Source: Oryzias latipes (taxonomy: Eukaryota > Chordata > Actinopteri > Beloniformes > Adrianichthyidae). From it: a DNA stretch of 64,000 nucleotides. How positions within the stretch are numbered: position 1 is the first letter of the stretch; each line of letters starts with the position of its first letter. The DNA lies in the NCBI RefSeq assembly GCF_002234675.1, contig NC_019867.2, forward strand, positions 26,091,166 to 26,155,165, given 5' to 3'. The translations under genes and the position numbers were made by a program. The notes below the pieces were generated by a model. It searched no databases and was not told where the DNA came from. It saw nothing but the letters and a program-made list of their open reading frames with translations. Below are positions 1-10,604 of the stretch, in pieces.

Positions 1-110
1 TATTTTGAGTTTCACTTTCAATTACCAATACGAAGCCCATCGAGACGACTCTTGTTGTGAATTTGGGTTATACAACTAAAACTGAATTGAATTAAATATA
101 AATATATTTT
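1..110 (+). repeat. Possible 3' tail of a CR1/Rex1-type LINE
   Basis: The block has the form of many fish LINE 3' ends: a short conserved stretch (about 36-80) followed by a degenerate AATTGAATT-type tail. It runs directly into AT-rich microsatellite. The assignment rests on recalled resemblance only, and the body of the element would lie to the left of the window. Confidence 0.35.
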
Positions 111-320
111 TACACATATATAAATGTATATACATATGCATGTATATATATACATACATATACATATGTGTTTTTATACACACACACATATATACGTATA
201 ATTATATGTATATTTAAATATACATACATATGTATATTCATTTATAGATATTCATATGTATATACAAACATATACATAAATAGACATATATATTTTCATA
301 CACACAAACACATATGTAAA
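100..320. repeat. TA/ATAC-rich microsatellite, left block
   Basis: Imperfect alternating TA, ATAC and ACAC motifs fill this stretch and end in an A-run at about 319-330. A matching TA-rich block lies at 1388-1480 on the other side of the R4-type LINE, so that LINE sits inside one microsatellite. Confidence 0.8.
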
Positions 321-324
321 AAAA

Positions 325-1390
325 AAAAAACGCCTCTCTCACCCTCCGCGGGTGGTTTCTCCTTCAAGCTCGGGTCCTCTACCAGAGGCCTGGGAGCTTG
401 AGGGTCCTGCGCAGTATCTTAGCTGTTCCTAGCACTGCGCTTTTCTGGACTGAGAGGTCTGAGGTCTTTCCAGGTATCTGTTGTAGCCACTCCTCCAGCT
501 TGGGGGTTACTGCCCCAAGTGCTCCAATTACCACAGGCACCACTGTCACCTTCACTTTCCAGGCTTTCTCCAGTTCTTCTCTGAGTCCCTGGTATTTCTC
601 CAGTTTCTCATGTTCCTTCTTCCTGATGTTTCCATCGCTTGGCACTGCCACATCCACCACAACGGCTTTCCTCTGTTCTTTATCCACCACTACAATGTCT
701 GGTTGGTTTGCCATTACCATCCTATCAGTCTGGATCTGGAAGTCCCACAGGATCTTTGCCCTCTCATTCTTTACCACCTTCGGAGGTGTTTCCCATTTTG
801 ACCTTGGGGTTTCCAGTTCATATTGTGCACACATGTTCCTGTATATTATTCCAGCCACTTGATTGTGGCGCTCCATGTATGCTTTACCTGCCAGCATCTT
901 ACATCCTGCAATTATGTGCTGGATTGTTTCAGGGGCCTCTTTGCACAGCCTACACCTTGGGTCTTGTCTGGTGTGGTAGATCTGAGCCTCTATCGCTCTG
1001 GTGCTCAGGGCTTGTTCCTGAGCTGCCAGGATGAGCGCTTCAGTACTGTCCTGTAGGCCAGCCCTTTCTAGCCATTGGTAGGACTTCTTGATATCAGCCA
1101 CTTCAGTTATGGTCCGGTGGTACATCCCATGCAGAGGTTTGTCCTCCCATGAGGATCTGTCCTCCAGCACTGTGTCCTCTGCTCTCCATTGCCCGAGACA
1201 TTCACTGAGCACACTGTCATTTGGGGCCTTGAGCTTGATGTACTCATGCATCTTGGATGTTTCATCCTGGATAGTGGCTTCTACGCTCACTAGTCCTCGG
1301 CCTCCATCCTTGCGGCTAGCATACAGTCTCAGTGTGCTGGATTTGGGATGGAACCCTCCATGCATGGTGAGGAGCTTTCGTGGCAAAAAC
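325..1390 (-). mobile_element. R4-clade (Rex6-like) non-LTR retrotransposon, 5'-truncated, copy 1
   Basis: A minus-strand frame of 337 codons (1392 to 379) is open throughout and encodes the C-terminal part of a LINE polyprotein. About residue 145 there is a zinc-binding motif CxxC-x7-H-x4-C (starting CRLC). It is followed by PD-x12-14-D (QPDIVVVD...VVDVAVP) and a lysine-rich stretch, the arrangement of the restriction-like endonuclease in R2/R4-type LINEs. The reverse transcriptase is missing, so the copy is 5'-truncated near 1388. The 3' end lies near 325 next to an A-run and microsatellite. A second copy (12344-12850, opposite strand) is nearly identical over the last ~150 codons. The clade name is from family knowledge; Dong/R4/Rex6 is the best fit. 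Confidence 0.8.
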
Positions 1391-1395
1391 ATATG

Positions 1396-1466
<71 letters not shown>

Positions 1467-1480
1467 AGATACATAAACAG
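1388..1480. repeat. (TA)n microsatellite, right block
   Basis: An almost pure TA dinucleotide run with GTATATA interruptions directly abuts the 5' truncation point of the R4-type LINE. Confidence 0.9.
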
Positions 1481-1498
1481 ACTTACACTGAACAAATA

Positions 1499-1840
1499 TA
1501 TAAACGCAACACTTTTGTTATTGCTCCCATTTTTTATGGTATGAAGATGTGAAACATTTTCCACATACACAAAATAACCACTTCTCTGAAATATTGTTCA
1601 CAAATCTGTCTAAATCTGTGAAAGTGAGCACTTCTCCTTTGCCAAGACAATCCATCCCACCTCACAGGTTTGCCATATCAAGATGCTGATTAGACAACAT
1701 GATTATTGCACAGGTGTGCCTTAGACTGGCCACAAGAAAAGGCCACTGAAATCTTCAGTTTTGTTTTATTGAGGGGGTCAGGGGACTCATACAACCAATC
1801 AGTATCTGGTGTGACCACCATTTACCTCATGAAGTGGGAC
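1499..1840 (-). mobile_element. Tc1/mariner terminal fragment (long TIR plus transposase 3' end)
   Basis: The stretch starting at about 1499 (ataaacgcaacactttt) matches the long terminal inverted repeat of a common fish Tc1-like family. After ~265 bp, about 1770-1840 looks like the reverse complement of the transposase gene's 3' end in that family. The rest of the transposase and the second TIR are absent, so this is an inactive end fragment. Identification is by remembered family sequence. Confidence 0.65.
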
Positions 1841-1895
1841 ACAGAGTCAACTTTTTCTCTTGGGCATTGTGAGGGCTAGCAAAAGTGTTCACCAG

Positions 1896-1989
1896 GGCAG
1901 CTGAAGCGCTGCATTGTGGGATCTGTGTTTAACATGATGCCACTGTTATACTTCGTCAGGCAGCTGAAGGGCTGCATTATGGGATCTGT
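1896..1989. repeat. Pair of 30-bp direct repeats
   Basis: A ~30-bp unit (GCAGCTGAAG...GGGATCTGT) occurs at about 1896-1926 and again at 1958-1989 with few mismatches, about 62 bp apart. No coding potential or element structure is evident. The AT-rich stretch from 1990 to 2230 holds nothing recognisable. Confidence 0.7.
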
Positions 1990-2289
1990 AGTGAATTATT
2001 TTATTTTTTTACTATCTATTGAATTTTCTCTTTGTTTTAGACTTTTTTTTGGACAAAGATATTTATTTTATCATGTATATTTTTATATAATAATAATATT
2101 CATAATGAATAATAATCATTTTTATATATTATTCATAATCTACAGTATATTTATAATTTCCTTGATTAGATTTTTTTTCATAACCAGTGGTTTACATGTA
2201 GTCCACTTAGACTGCTAGTTCTTCCCCCCCAGATGAGTAGAAGAATATGGATAGACAAATTTTAGGAGTTAGGATTCCACTTTTATTTG

Positions 2290-2560
2290 TCAGAGGTTTT
2301 TCTATCACAGATACACAGCCAGTTTCATCATTTGTTACTGAGCAAAAATATTCTATTCTTGATCAAGATGACAATATTACACCTGACAAAAAGAGACAGA
2401 CTTACAAGTAAGAAGTAAAAAGTCCCATTTTTATTTACTACAGAAATTCCTGATGATTTTATGGTTAAAAAACAGAAGCAAAGATGTACGATTTTACAGC
2501 AATTTGGTTTGGTTCTCATCATTTAGTCTTAATCAGAGACATTTGAAGTTCCCTCAAATT
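2290..2560. repeat. Duplicated block, copy 1 (empty site)
   Basis: This unique-looking sequence is repeated at 8555-8975 with about 85-90% identity by eye; both copies lead into the 21-bp minisatellite. Copy 1 lacks the ~125-bp LINE-tail insertion that copy 2 carries, so it preserves the empty target site near 2360. Confidence 0.75.
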
Positions 2561-3125
2561 AATAGTTTGCGCCCATAAGTTGGTGTTTTCTGTGCTAAAA
2601 TGAGGTATTTGTAGCCACAATTCAGTATTTCAAGGTCACAAATGAGCATTGTGCATGGACAATTTGTAAATTTGTTTATACAATTTTACAGTTTGTGCAT
2701 ACAAATTAGTATTATGTGTGCAGAAATTAGGAATTTGTGCCCACAAATCAGTATTTTATGCTCATAAATTATTTTTTTCCCCCATACATGAGCATTTTGT
2801 AAACACAATTTAGTATTATGTTCAGACAAAATAGAATTTTGTGTACACAAATTAGTATTTTCTGCACAAAAGGTAGGATTTTGTGTCTATTAATTAGCAT
2901 TTTGTGTGCAGAAATCGGAATTTTGTGTATACAAATGAGCAATTTTTGCCCATAAATTAGCAATATATGTGCAGAAATGAGCGCTTTGTGCACACAATTT
3001 AGTATTTTGTGGCTAGAAATTGGTAGGAATTGAAAAGGCTGAAATACTAATTTTTGTGCAAATAATCCAAAATTGTTCCCTGAAATGATGATTGGTGTGC
3101 CCAAATACTATTTCGTGGCTGCAAA
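2560..3125. repeat. 21-bp minisatellite, long array
   Basis: Degenerate 21-bp units of the form AGYATTTTGTGYNCACAAATT are arranged head to tail; from about 2890 to 3030 six successive units are clearly 21 bp each. Because 21 is a multiple of three, the minus strand stays open for 111 codons and spells a 7-residue repeat of type HKILxxx. This looks like a by-product of repeat length, not a gene. A shorter copy lies at 8975-9110. Confidence 0.85.
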
Positions 3126-3356
3126 TTGTTAATTTAAATGAACAATTTTATTAATATTTTTAAAAACATTTCATTCCTATTCTGATGGTTTCTGGCAGTT
3201 GGAAGAATACTAGAATCAGCCACTGTTTATAATCTGTTACTTTTGTAAAAAGAAAAAAAAAAAGTACATTTTCAAATTTAAGGAGTCCAAATTGATCTAT
3301 TAATAGTTGTGATGGGTACTCCTTTACTTCTGCTGCCTAATTGTAATTAGAACCTG

Positions 3357-4060
3357 GTGTGGGTTGTGCATGCTCCGCCCCCCAACCCATGCTCTCAATG
3401 AAGACGAGGTAAAACTCCCTGTGAGGCCAATTTATGAAGAACCCTCTGGAAAGGCAATTCAAAGAGAGTTTGCCCTTCCACCGATGGCTGAGGGGTTGAA
3501 GGAGCTGCAGAAAGAATCCCCCCAGCATCTGGGGTCCTTGAAGACAGATAACATGTTGTTCAACGACTGCAAGACCTTCTTGAAATCTGTGATGGGGCTT
3601 CTTTTGCTTACCCTGTATTGATGACTTAAACTCTTTGTCTTGACGCTAATTCCTTTAGGAGTCAGCATAACGACATGTCCGTCTTCATCAGGAGCGATCC
3701 TCTGCATCTTCCTAGCTTGAAGCAACACCCCATGTGTCGTTTGCATTTCTGTTGCCACCACAGGTTGGTACTGTAGGAGTGATCTTGGGTGGTATCCTTG
3801 AGGTGAGTTTGTTTTTTCATACAGGTCCAATGACTGATGGGCTAGGTTGGTACCGCCTTCTCCTGGTTTTTCCATCGCTGGGACAGTTAGGGGGACGTGG
3901 AGACATGCAACAGTCACAGCGCAGCTCCGCACCCACCTGCTGCAGTCTCCCAGCAGTGGGCCTTCCATGCTGCTAGGTTGCAGAATCACTTCGAGGACCC
4001 AAGTTCTAATGGATGCTGGGTTCTGTTGGTTTCTTCACTGACTTTTGAGACGAATCGCCA
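3357..4060. other. Unclassified block with opposed open frames
   Basis: The plus strand is open for 85 codons (3364-3621) and the minus strand for 176 codons (3989-3459). Neither product shows a domain I recognise. GC content is higher than in the flanks, and the block sits between minisatellite and a LINE fragment, which suggests a degraded transposable element (gag- or env-like remnant) more than a host gene. Function unknown. Confidence 0.3.
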
Positions 4061-4239
4061 CTAAAAGGCGGAACCCCTTTGTAGTCAGACTTCACCATAA
4101 CAACCTCCCTTAGGCCTCTGGTGCACACTGCAACTTACATTGACTGAGATGTATCCAGCTGGGGGTGTTCAGATATTTTCACAGCTGTGGGTGTGGTTAG
4201 GACTTGGTATGGTCCTTCCCACCATGGGTTGGCCCAGTT

Positions 4240-4365
4240 CTTCCTCTTGCAGTTCTACACGGCCATCATTGAGTCCATCCTCACCTCTTCCATCACAGTG
4301 TGGTACGCTGGAGCCACAACCAGGGACATTAACAGACTGCAGCGTATTGTGCGCTGAGTAAGACA
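4240..4365 (+). mobile_element. LINE reverse-transcriptase C-terminal fragment
   Basis: The plus strand reads FYTAIIESILTSSITVWYAG and then TTRDINRLQRIVR before a stop. This is the conserved segment just after the reverse transcriptase core of several fish LINEs. Only about 40 codons remain. The adjoining 4140-4240 is unclassified. Confidence 0.6.
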
Positions 4366-4480
4366 TCATCTCCATGATGGACTAAAAGTTGTAATGGATT
4401 AAATAAATTTACATCCACTGAGGAGGCCATCGATGCAGCACAAACTGCCTGTATGCATGCTGGTAGAGATTGGGCTACAG

Positions 4481-6225
4481 CAGGGGTGTCAAACTCATTT
4501 TCACAGAGGGCCACATCAGCATAGCGGTTGTCCTCGAAGGGCCAGATATAACTTATACATATAGCTAAATGTAATAAATGAATGTAACTGCTCCTTAATG
4601 TTAAATGTCTCATTTATTTATTATAACTTTTTAAAGTGACAATAACAATTGCATAGAAAACATGTTTGCCTGTTACTGCATAAATCCATTTAAATTGTGT
4701 CTGCTTATGAAAACCCACATAACTCCATTAATGAAGGATCAAACTGTCCAAGTGAATAAAGTAAAATATAACATATATAAATATAATATAAACAAAATAA
4801 CAAAAACTGAGCTGCAAAGAACATTTATTACACAAGCAACAGTTTACAAAAAAAGCTGCACCCAGCTTTGCATGGTTTGACAACAATTTGTCTGCATTCA
4901 CACATAAAACCTGCAAACATTAAATAATTACAACAGCATCTAAACATAAATAAAATGTAATTAACTAAAATACCAACATAAAGGTTGACTCAGTTAACAA
5001 CTGTATTTGTCAAATTCAAAGTTTATCTTTGAGTAGATGCTGCCCATCTTTGAACACACCAAGTGGATTCTCTCTCTACCATGGATTGATCATGTTCTGA
5101 AAATGGCAAACAAAACAAATTTCAAGCACAATCATGAAATTGCAAACAGTTTTATAATATTATGATGAAGTCCTCAAAAAATTCTTACCCGTTTGTTTTC
5201 TGACCAGATGTCTGACACTGTTTTCCCATTGCCAGTGTGTCAATGCCTGGTTTTAGGTCATGTGCTGAGGCAATACGTAGAACAGCATGGAGGTTGTCAT
5301 CTGTGAGGCGTGACCTGTGCTTGTTTTTGTTCAGATTCATTATGGGAAAAAACTGTTCGCACAAATAGGTGCTCCCAAACATAGAACACGAGCAGCATGA
5401 AGTCGAAGCTGTGGCATCAAACTAGGGGGCAGCAGACGGTAAAAGTCTTGGACTTCAGCATCCTGAAGCTCCATCTGTAGGTGTTGGGGTGCAGTGCAGA
5501 CATCAGTGATTAAAGGATTGGCGAAGATGTCAAAGCCAGACTGTTGTGCTCTGAAGTCAGAGAAGTGCCCATCAAACTCAGTTTTTAACGGGCTCATTTT
5601 GGAAGCCAACTGAGCACATGAAAAAGTCTCAGGAAATGAGGCTGACATGCTCTGACAAACAGGAAAATAGACAAGATTGTTCTGTTTCACTTGCCACATC
5701 CATAAATCCAGTTTACGCTGGAAAGCGGTGATAGTGTCGGACATCTTCGTTATGAGTTGTTTGCGTCCCTGCAGCTTCTGATTTAGCTGGGCAAGATGGT
5801 CTGTTAAGTCACATATCACGGCAAAGTCACACAGCCACTTTGGATCTGACAGTTCAGACATGGGGTTTCCTTTACTCTGCATATAAAGAGCAATTTCTTC
5901 CCTGAGCTCAAAAAACAGCTTGAGGACTCTACTCCTACTCCGCCACCTTACTTCTGTGTGGTACGGCACATCCCCATCTCCAGCAAAAACTGCTGGAACT
6001 GACATTGATTCAGGCCACGGGCCCGAATGAAGTTTCCTGTTTTCATGAATGTGGAAAATGTGGAAACACTGCCGTTTAGTGGCAGTAGGCCGTCACTTTG
6101 CGGCCATTGTAGACGAAAGGCATTGTGGACAGTGTAGTTTCGACAAAGCACGCTCTTAAGTTATGTTTTGATAGAATGGAGGTCACGTGCAGTTTGGATG
6201 CTCGTGACCGTACCCTGGTCCCCTG
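4481..6225 (-). mobile_element. hAT-type transposon remnant with broken transposase
   Basis: The left end starts CAGGGGTGTCAAACTC, a typical terminal repeat of hAT elements related to Charlie and GTF2IRD2-like transposases. A second copy of this end lies at 63140. The minus strand encodes transposase pieces in three frames (6151-5948, 6005-5340, 5382-5185), so at least two frameshifts are present. The last piece, with [13 protein letters not shown] and [13 protein letters not shown], is the hAT C-terminal dimerisation region. The N-terminal BED zinc finger and the front of the catalytic core are missing. CCCCTG at about 6215-6221 may be the right end, but no matching 8-bp duplication was found. 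Confidence 0.75.
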
Positions 6226-6312
6226 AAATTTTAAACGTGCCTGAAAATCAGCAGCTTTAGATCAGTTGAAGCTCCTCAGTGGTTTCCTTAATGGCAGATG
6301 CTGATCTGTTAC

Positions 6313-7632
6313 CTGCAAAGTCTGTGAACACGGAAGTCTCCTTGGTGAAACAGCTCAGTCCAAAGTCAATGAGGCGAGCACGCGGGACACTGGAGCTCGT
6401 CTCAATCAGGACATTTTCAATTTTGATGTCCCGATGGAAGATGTCTCTCAAGATCCACAGCTGTCTGGATCAGCTGTTTCATGATGATCTGGAAGACATC
6501 ACAAAAACCCAATGAGGAAAAGAAGGGACAACTTCTAGAGCTGCTTCTCAGGAGGACAGGGTCTGTTTTTCTCTTAGTTCTAGTCTTTGCAAACTTCTCT
6601 GTCTGTTTGCATCAAACACTGAACTAACATGTTCAACCAGATTTCAGTCAAACATCAGAACTTCAGGAAGTTTCTTCAGGAGTAGAAGGAGAACATCTGG
6701 AACAAATAGAGAATGTAAACACAAGCCTACCTTAACTTCATCTTCCTCTATTTTGCCTCCTCTGCTCTTCAGGTAATCCTCCATGTCTGTGGCTGGGATC
6801 GGTCTCTCCATTACAAGGATGATCTCCTCCTTCAGATCGTACCAGTCCAGCAGAACCACGGGGGAGGCTTTATCTGGAGACTGTAGCTGTGGGTCTTTGA
6901 GCTTCTGCATGACGGCCACCTCTGCGCAAATGAACTGTCCGTGTTCATCCTGAGGAAGCACCACAAAGAGAGGATGAAGAGGAGAACTGCAAAGGAACAC
7001 ATTCAGAGCAGAGATCTTCATCATGACTTCTGCAGCGCTGCATGACTCCCACTCACCACCTCTGTATTTAGATCGAAGCCTTTTTCAATGCGTTTGATGG
7101 CCACCTGCAAGACACAAACACATGTGGTCAGAAAATCTGAAGGTGAAAAATCCGACAGACGACAAACTCAGACATTTCAGATTAAACCTTCAACTAACAT
7201 GGACCAGATGAAGCAAAACCATCTATGTTTTCAATGTGTTTTCCAATGAAAGCCAGAAGCTCGTTCACTGCAGCTGCATGACAACCACTGACCTGCAGGT
7301 TGTCTGATCTGCGGAAGCCACTAGAAACCCACATCCAAAGCCTGCTAATTGATTAAAAAATCACTATCAGATTGGATGTAGCTGATGTTTATCTAAATTC
7401 TCTACCTTTGGTAGTCTTGACAGAGGAGGTCTTGGTTCCACTGAGAAAGGTGCTCTTTTCCACAATCTTTTTCAGTTTCTCCAGAAAATCTTTCTTATTC
7501 TTTAATGTCTTTACTCCAGTGGGCTTCATGGGCTCTGCAGGCTCAGATGGCTCAACTTTCCTCTTTTTGTTTTCTTCATCATCATCATCATCATCAGAGC
7601 AAGCCTTTTTTTGGCTTGTGTGGTCCTGCCAT
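6313..7632 (-). pseudogene. pim-like serine/threonine kinase pseudogene
   Basis: Exon-like pieces run on the minus strand. 7632-7406 is a Lys/Asp-rich first exon with KNKKDFLEKLKK and a GTAGAG donor. 7104-7057 is a 16-residue exon starting VAIK, the ATP-anchoring lysine. 6949-6731 is a 73-residue exon with the pim-family feature VVLLDWYDLKEEIILVMERP. 6488-6313 is an exon with HRDIKIEN (catalytic loop), LIDFG and FTDFAG. All four have plausible splice sites. It is broken: an A-run indel shifts the frame near 7605, an extra base near 6445 shifts the frame just before HRD, no glycine-loop exon is visible between exon 1 and VAIK, and everything after FTDFAG is missing where the hAT element begins. 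Pim-like kinases are greatly expanded in fishes; this is a dead or partial member. Confidence 0.8.
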
Positions 7633-7689
7633 CCTCTTTAGACGGGACTCTTTTAGACCGGCTGCTGCTTGTTTTTTCCTCATCTTCAA

Positions 7690-8540
7690 GAAACAAAATA
7701 CAGTCAAACAAAAATCACAGTGAAAGGGAAAAATCATTTAAAATTCATAATATATTTCTAACATTTTAGACCATGAATAGAGACAGAGTTGGACAATTAA
7801 AACCACTCTTCACAGAGAAATGAACACCTTCAAGAAGAAGTCTGGACAGCATGAACATGGAGAGACAATTTTTTCCATGAATTTAGGACCATCCTAGCAA
7901 AAACCTTATCTCTGTTTTTACTTAATATGACGTGTTGGTCTTTTTTGTGTTGGTGAAGGAGTTGAAGTTCTGATAAGGATAAGCTATTAGAAAATAATTT
8001 GAGCATTTTGGAGTTGATGCAGAGATTCTTCAGCTGGACTGAAGTTGAGTCATGGCCCCTTTTTTGCCCAAAACGGTTCCAGAAAGAAGACTTTAAGTCC
8101 AGGTGCCATGACTCCACTTCAGGACAATGTCACCTGGATAAATGAGAACCTTTATCGACACAAGGAGCTGGAGCTTTCTAACAAACTGTTTAAACTCAAA
8201 GTTAAAAAAAGAAAAGAAAATTAAAAACAGGAGAATTTTGAGAAATGCTGCAAATGTTCCCATGATGCAAATCTAAGACACATTGATCACATTTTCACAA
8301 ATATCCTTTATCTCCCCTGAATCTAGAATGGATTTGTCCAATTGTCCACAAAAAAGGAAGATTTATAAATGTTTTTAAACACCAATAGTGACAGAGAACA
8401 ACAATATCTGTCTTTCTATCTAAAATTTGTTTTAAATGCAACAAATGCAGCTTCTTGGTGGTATAAAAGCTACAATCCATCCATCTGTGCTGATGGAACT
8501 GATCTCTACTTTCCAATCCTTTGATTTCATCCTTTCATTT
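7690..8540. other. Spacer, nothing recognised
   Basis: AT-rich sequence between the kinase pseudogene and the duplicated block. Short frames here, such as a 95-codon minus-strand one at 8117-7830, show no family resemblance and no splice context. Confidence 0.5.
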
Positions 8541-8554
8541 CAAAATGCTCAAAC

Positions 8555-8975
8555 TCATGTTTTTCCATCACGGATACACAGCCAGTTCCATCATTTGTTA
8601 CTAAGCAGAAAGATTCAATTCTGATCATCAAGATTAATTTCTAATTATCCTAAGTTTGATATGTCTTTGAATGAATGTATGAATGCTTGTTGTATTGTTT
8701 TGTGCATTATTCCAGGATTGCTTGAAATAAACCGTTTCAAAATTAAAATCAAAGATGACAATATTACACCTGACAAAAAGAGAGACTCACAAGTAAGAAG
8801 TAAAAAGTCCAATTTCTATTACCTACAGAAGTTCCTGACGATTATATGGTTAAAAAAAACAGAAGCAAAGATGTAAGTAAGATTTTATATCAATTTGGTT
8901 TGGTTTTAATCCCTTAGTTTTTGATTAGAAAACATTTGAAGATCGTTTAAATAGTTTGTGGCCAGGTGCTAAAAT
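8555..8975. repeat. Duplicated block, copy 2 (carries an insertion)
   Basis: Homologous to 2290-2560, but interrupted at about 8629-8753 by a LINE 3' tail. The duplicated target GATCAAGAT/ATCAAAGAT flanks the insertion, and copy 1 has the uninterrupted site. Confidence 0.75.
8629..8753 (+). mobile_element. Truncated LINE 3' tail, copy A
   Basis: A 5'-truncated tail ending in TTGAAATAAACCGTTTC. The same sequence occurs in reverse orientation at about 22318-22510. It was inserted after the local segment duplicated, because the other duplicate is empty. Exact LINE family not assigned. Confidence 0.65.
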
Positions 8976-9115
8976 GAGCTATTTGTAGCCACAATTCAGT
9001 CAGGTCACAATTTAGCACTTTGCATACACAAATTGGAAATTTGTTTATGCAATTTCCAATTTGTGCATACAAATTATTAGTTTGTGCACACAAATAATAA
9101 TAAATAAACTACTAA
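8975..9115. repeat. 21-bp minisatellite, short array
   Basis: The same unit type as at 2560-3125, reduced to a few copies (TTGTGCATACAAATT-like). The array length difference between the two duplicated blocks shows tandem-repeat turnover. Confidence 0.7.
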
Positions 9116-9177
9116 GGAATTTATTTGATAAAAACTGGATCAGACTGATGTAGCTGATGTTTATTTAAAGTCTCTAC

Positions 9178-9400
9178 CTTTGTTAGTTTTGACCAAGGAG
9201 GACTTGGTTCGACTGAGAAAGGATCTCTTTTCCATGAGCTTTTTCAGTTTCCCCAAAAAGTCTTTCTTATTCTTTAATTTCTTTACTCCAGTGGGCTTCA
9301 TGGGCTATGCAGGCTCAGATGGTTCAACTTTCCTCTTTTTGGTTTCTCCATCATCATCATCAGAGCAAGCCTTTTTCTTTGGCTGGTGTGGTCCTGCCAT
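9178..9400 (-). pseudogene. Duplicate first exon of the pim-like kinase
   Basis: The minus strand reads MAGPHQPKKKACSDDDDGE, then a Lys-rich segment ending KTNKG at a GTAGAG donor. It is homologous to 7632-7406. A single in-frame TAG at 9307-9305 (after EPSEPA) interrupts it, while the acidic run that is frameshifted in the other copy is open here. No further kinase exons follow on this side, so it is a solitary duplicated exon. Confidence 0.75.
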
Positions 9401-9529
9401 CCTCTTTAGATGGGACTCTTTTAGACTGGCTGCTGACCTGAGCTACCTCTTTCTTACTCTATATTATGACGCATAGAAAAAAGGACTTCTCTTCATTGAT
9501 CAATATTTAAATTCAAGATTCTCTGCAAC

Positions 9530-10140
9530 TTTCTGTTCAGCAGATCTCTCTCCACTTTAACCCACCTGCAGCACCACATTGGTGGGACTTGGGAACGAGA
9601 AAAACGCTCAGTAAAGTCCGCTCTCTATACCACCATCGGCTCACATACAGTGAGCGAAGAAGTGCTTATGACAGTTCTCAAAGAAGTGGAGGCCATACTC
9701 AACTCCAAACCTTTGGGCTACACCTCAGCTAATGTACCTGATTTAGACCCGGTGTTTGTTGATAGGACGGCCTGATGGTTCATTACCACAAATGGTTTAT
9801 CCACAATCTGAGATTTTTGGTCGTCGCAGGTGGAGACAATCACAAGTGCTGGCAGATAGATTTTGAACTGTTTTTCTAAGAAACCCTTTGCCCAGCCTGA
9901 AGACAAGAGGGAAATGGAGGTCTCCTCCTCCTGACGTTTTGGTTATCATGATGGTGGATCCACAACTACCTCGATTTCATTGGCAGGTCGGAAAAGTGAC
10001 AAAAGTATTCCCGGGGGCCAGATGGACATGTCATAACAGAGGAGGTTCAGATAAAGGACAAGGTGTACACAAGTTCAATCATCCGCCTCATCGTTCTGCC
10101 TGAGATACCGCATGACACATCAGAAGTAAAAGAGTAGTTT
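9530..10140 (+). mobile_element. BEL/Pao LTR retrotransposon remnant (integrase C-terminus)
   Basis: The plus strand reads LHFNPPAAPH, then after a one-base frameshift GGTWEREKRSVKSAL and EEVLMTVLKEVEAILNSKPL, the conserved end of BEL/Pao integrases. Downstream, with further frame breaks, come RRRWRQSQVLADRFW, MMVDPQLPR and GKVTKVFPGA, the usual C-terminal domain. It is clearly inactive. A SINE is inserted just behind it, and 10335-10540 may be the rest of its 3' end. Confidence 0.8.
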
Positions 10141-10164
10141 ATAGGTAGTTTTATAAGGCGAGAA

Positions 10165-10336
10165 ATTAACATCACCCAGTGAGGGCCCTTAGGCAAGACC
10201 CTTAACGCTACTGCCTCCCGAGCGTGGTTAAGCTGCAGCTCACCGCTCCCCCAGGGGATGGGTCAAATGTGGAGAAGAATTTCCCCATTGTGGGATAAAT
10301 AAAGTATCAATTATTATTATTATTATTATTATTAGG
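10165..10336 (+). mobile_element. SINE 3' half with ATT tail
   Basis: The body has the fish SINE motif GGCAAGACCCTTAACGCTAC, later GGGATAAATAAAGTATC, and ends in (ATT)n at 10313-10334. The tRNA-like head is missing. A related fragment with the head but without this tail lies at 12148-12310. The two overlap in an ACATYACCCAG...GAGGG segment. Confidence 0.75.
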
Positions 10337-10604
10337 TGTTTTAGGAGTACACATTTAACATTAAATGTGGGGGCGACAATGCTGTTTTTGTATTCTTTGT
10401 TTTGTTGGTGTCTCTTGTGACTGGGGAACAACTTTTTTGCGAAATACATTTGTTATTATTTATGGGACTTGTTTCCCACAACATGCACTCAACCCTGTAA
10501 CCATAACCTTTTTTATAATTTAGAAGAATCTAACAGGACCACATGATTTTCTAGACTTGACATCATCAAACAGTTTTCTATAAGAATGGGTGGAGCAAAG
10601 GGAT

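Noticed and set aside
398-862. 154-codon plus-strand frame, also present on the minus strand at 12815-12351
   Set aside because: It is the antisense frame of the R4-type LINE ORF in both copies and has no features of its own.
2769-3104. 111-codon minus-strand heptad protein
   Set aside because: The openness follows from the 21-bp period; no start context, splice sites or homologue recognised.
7526-7711. Frame with a run of six methionines
   Set aside because: Frameshifted reading of the acidic run (GAT repeats) in the kinase first exon.
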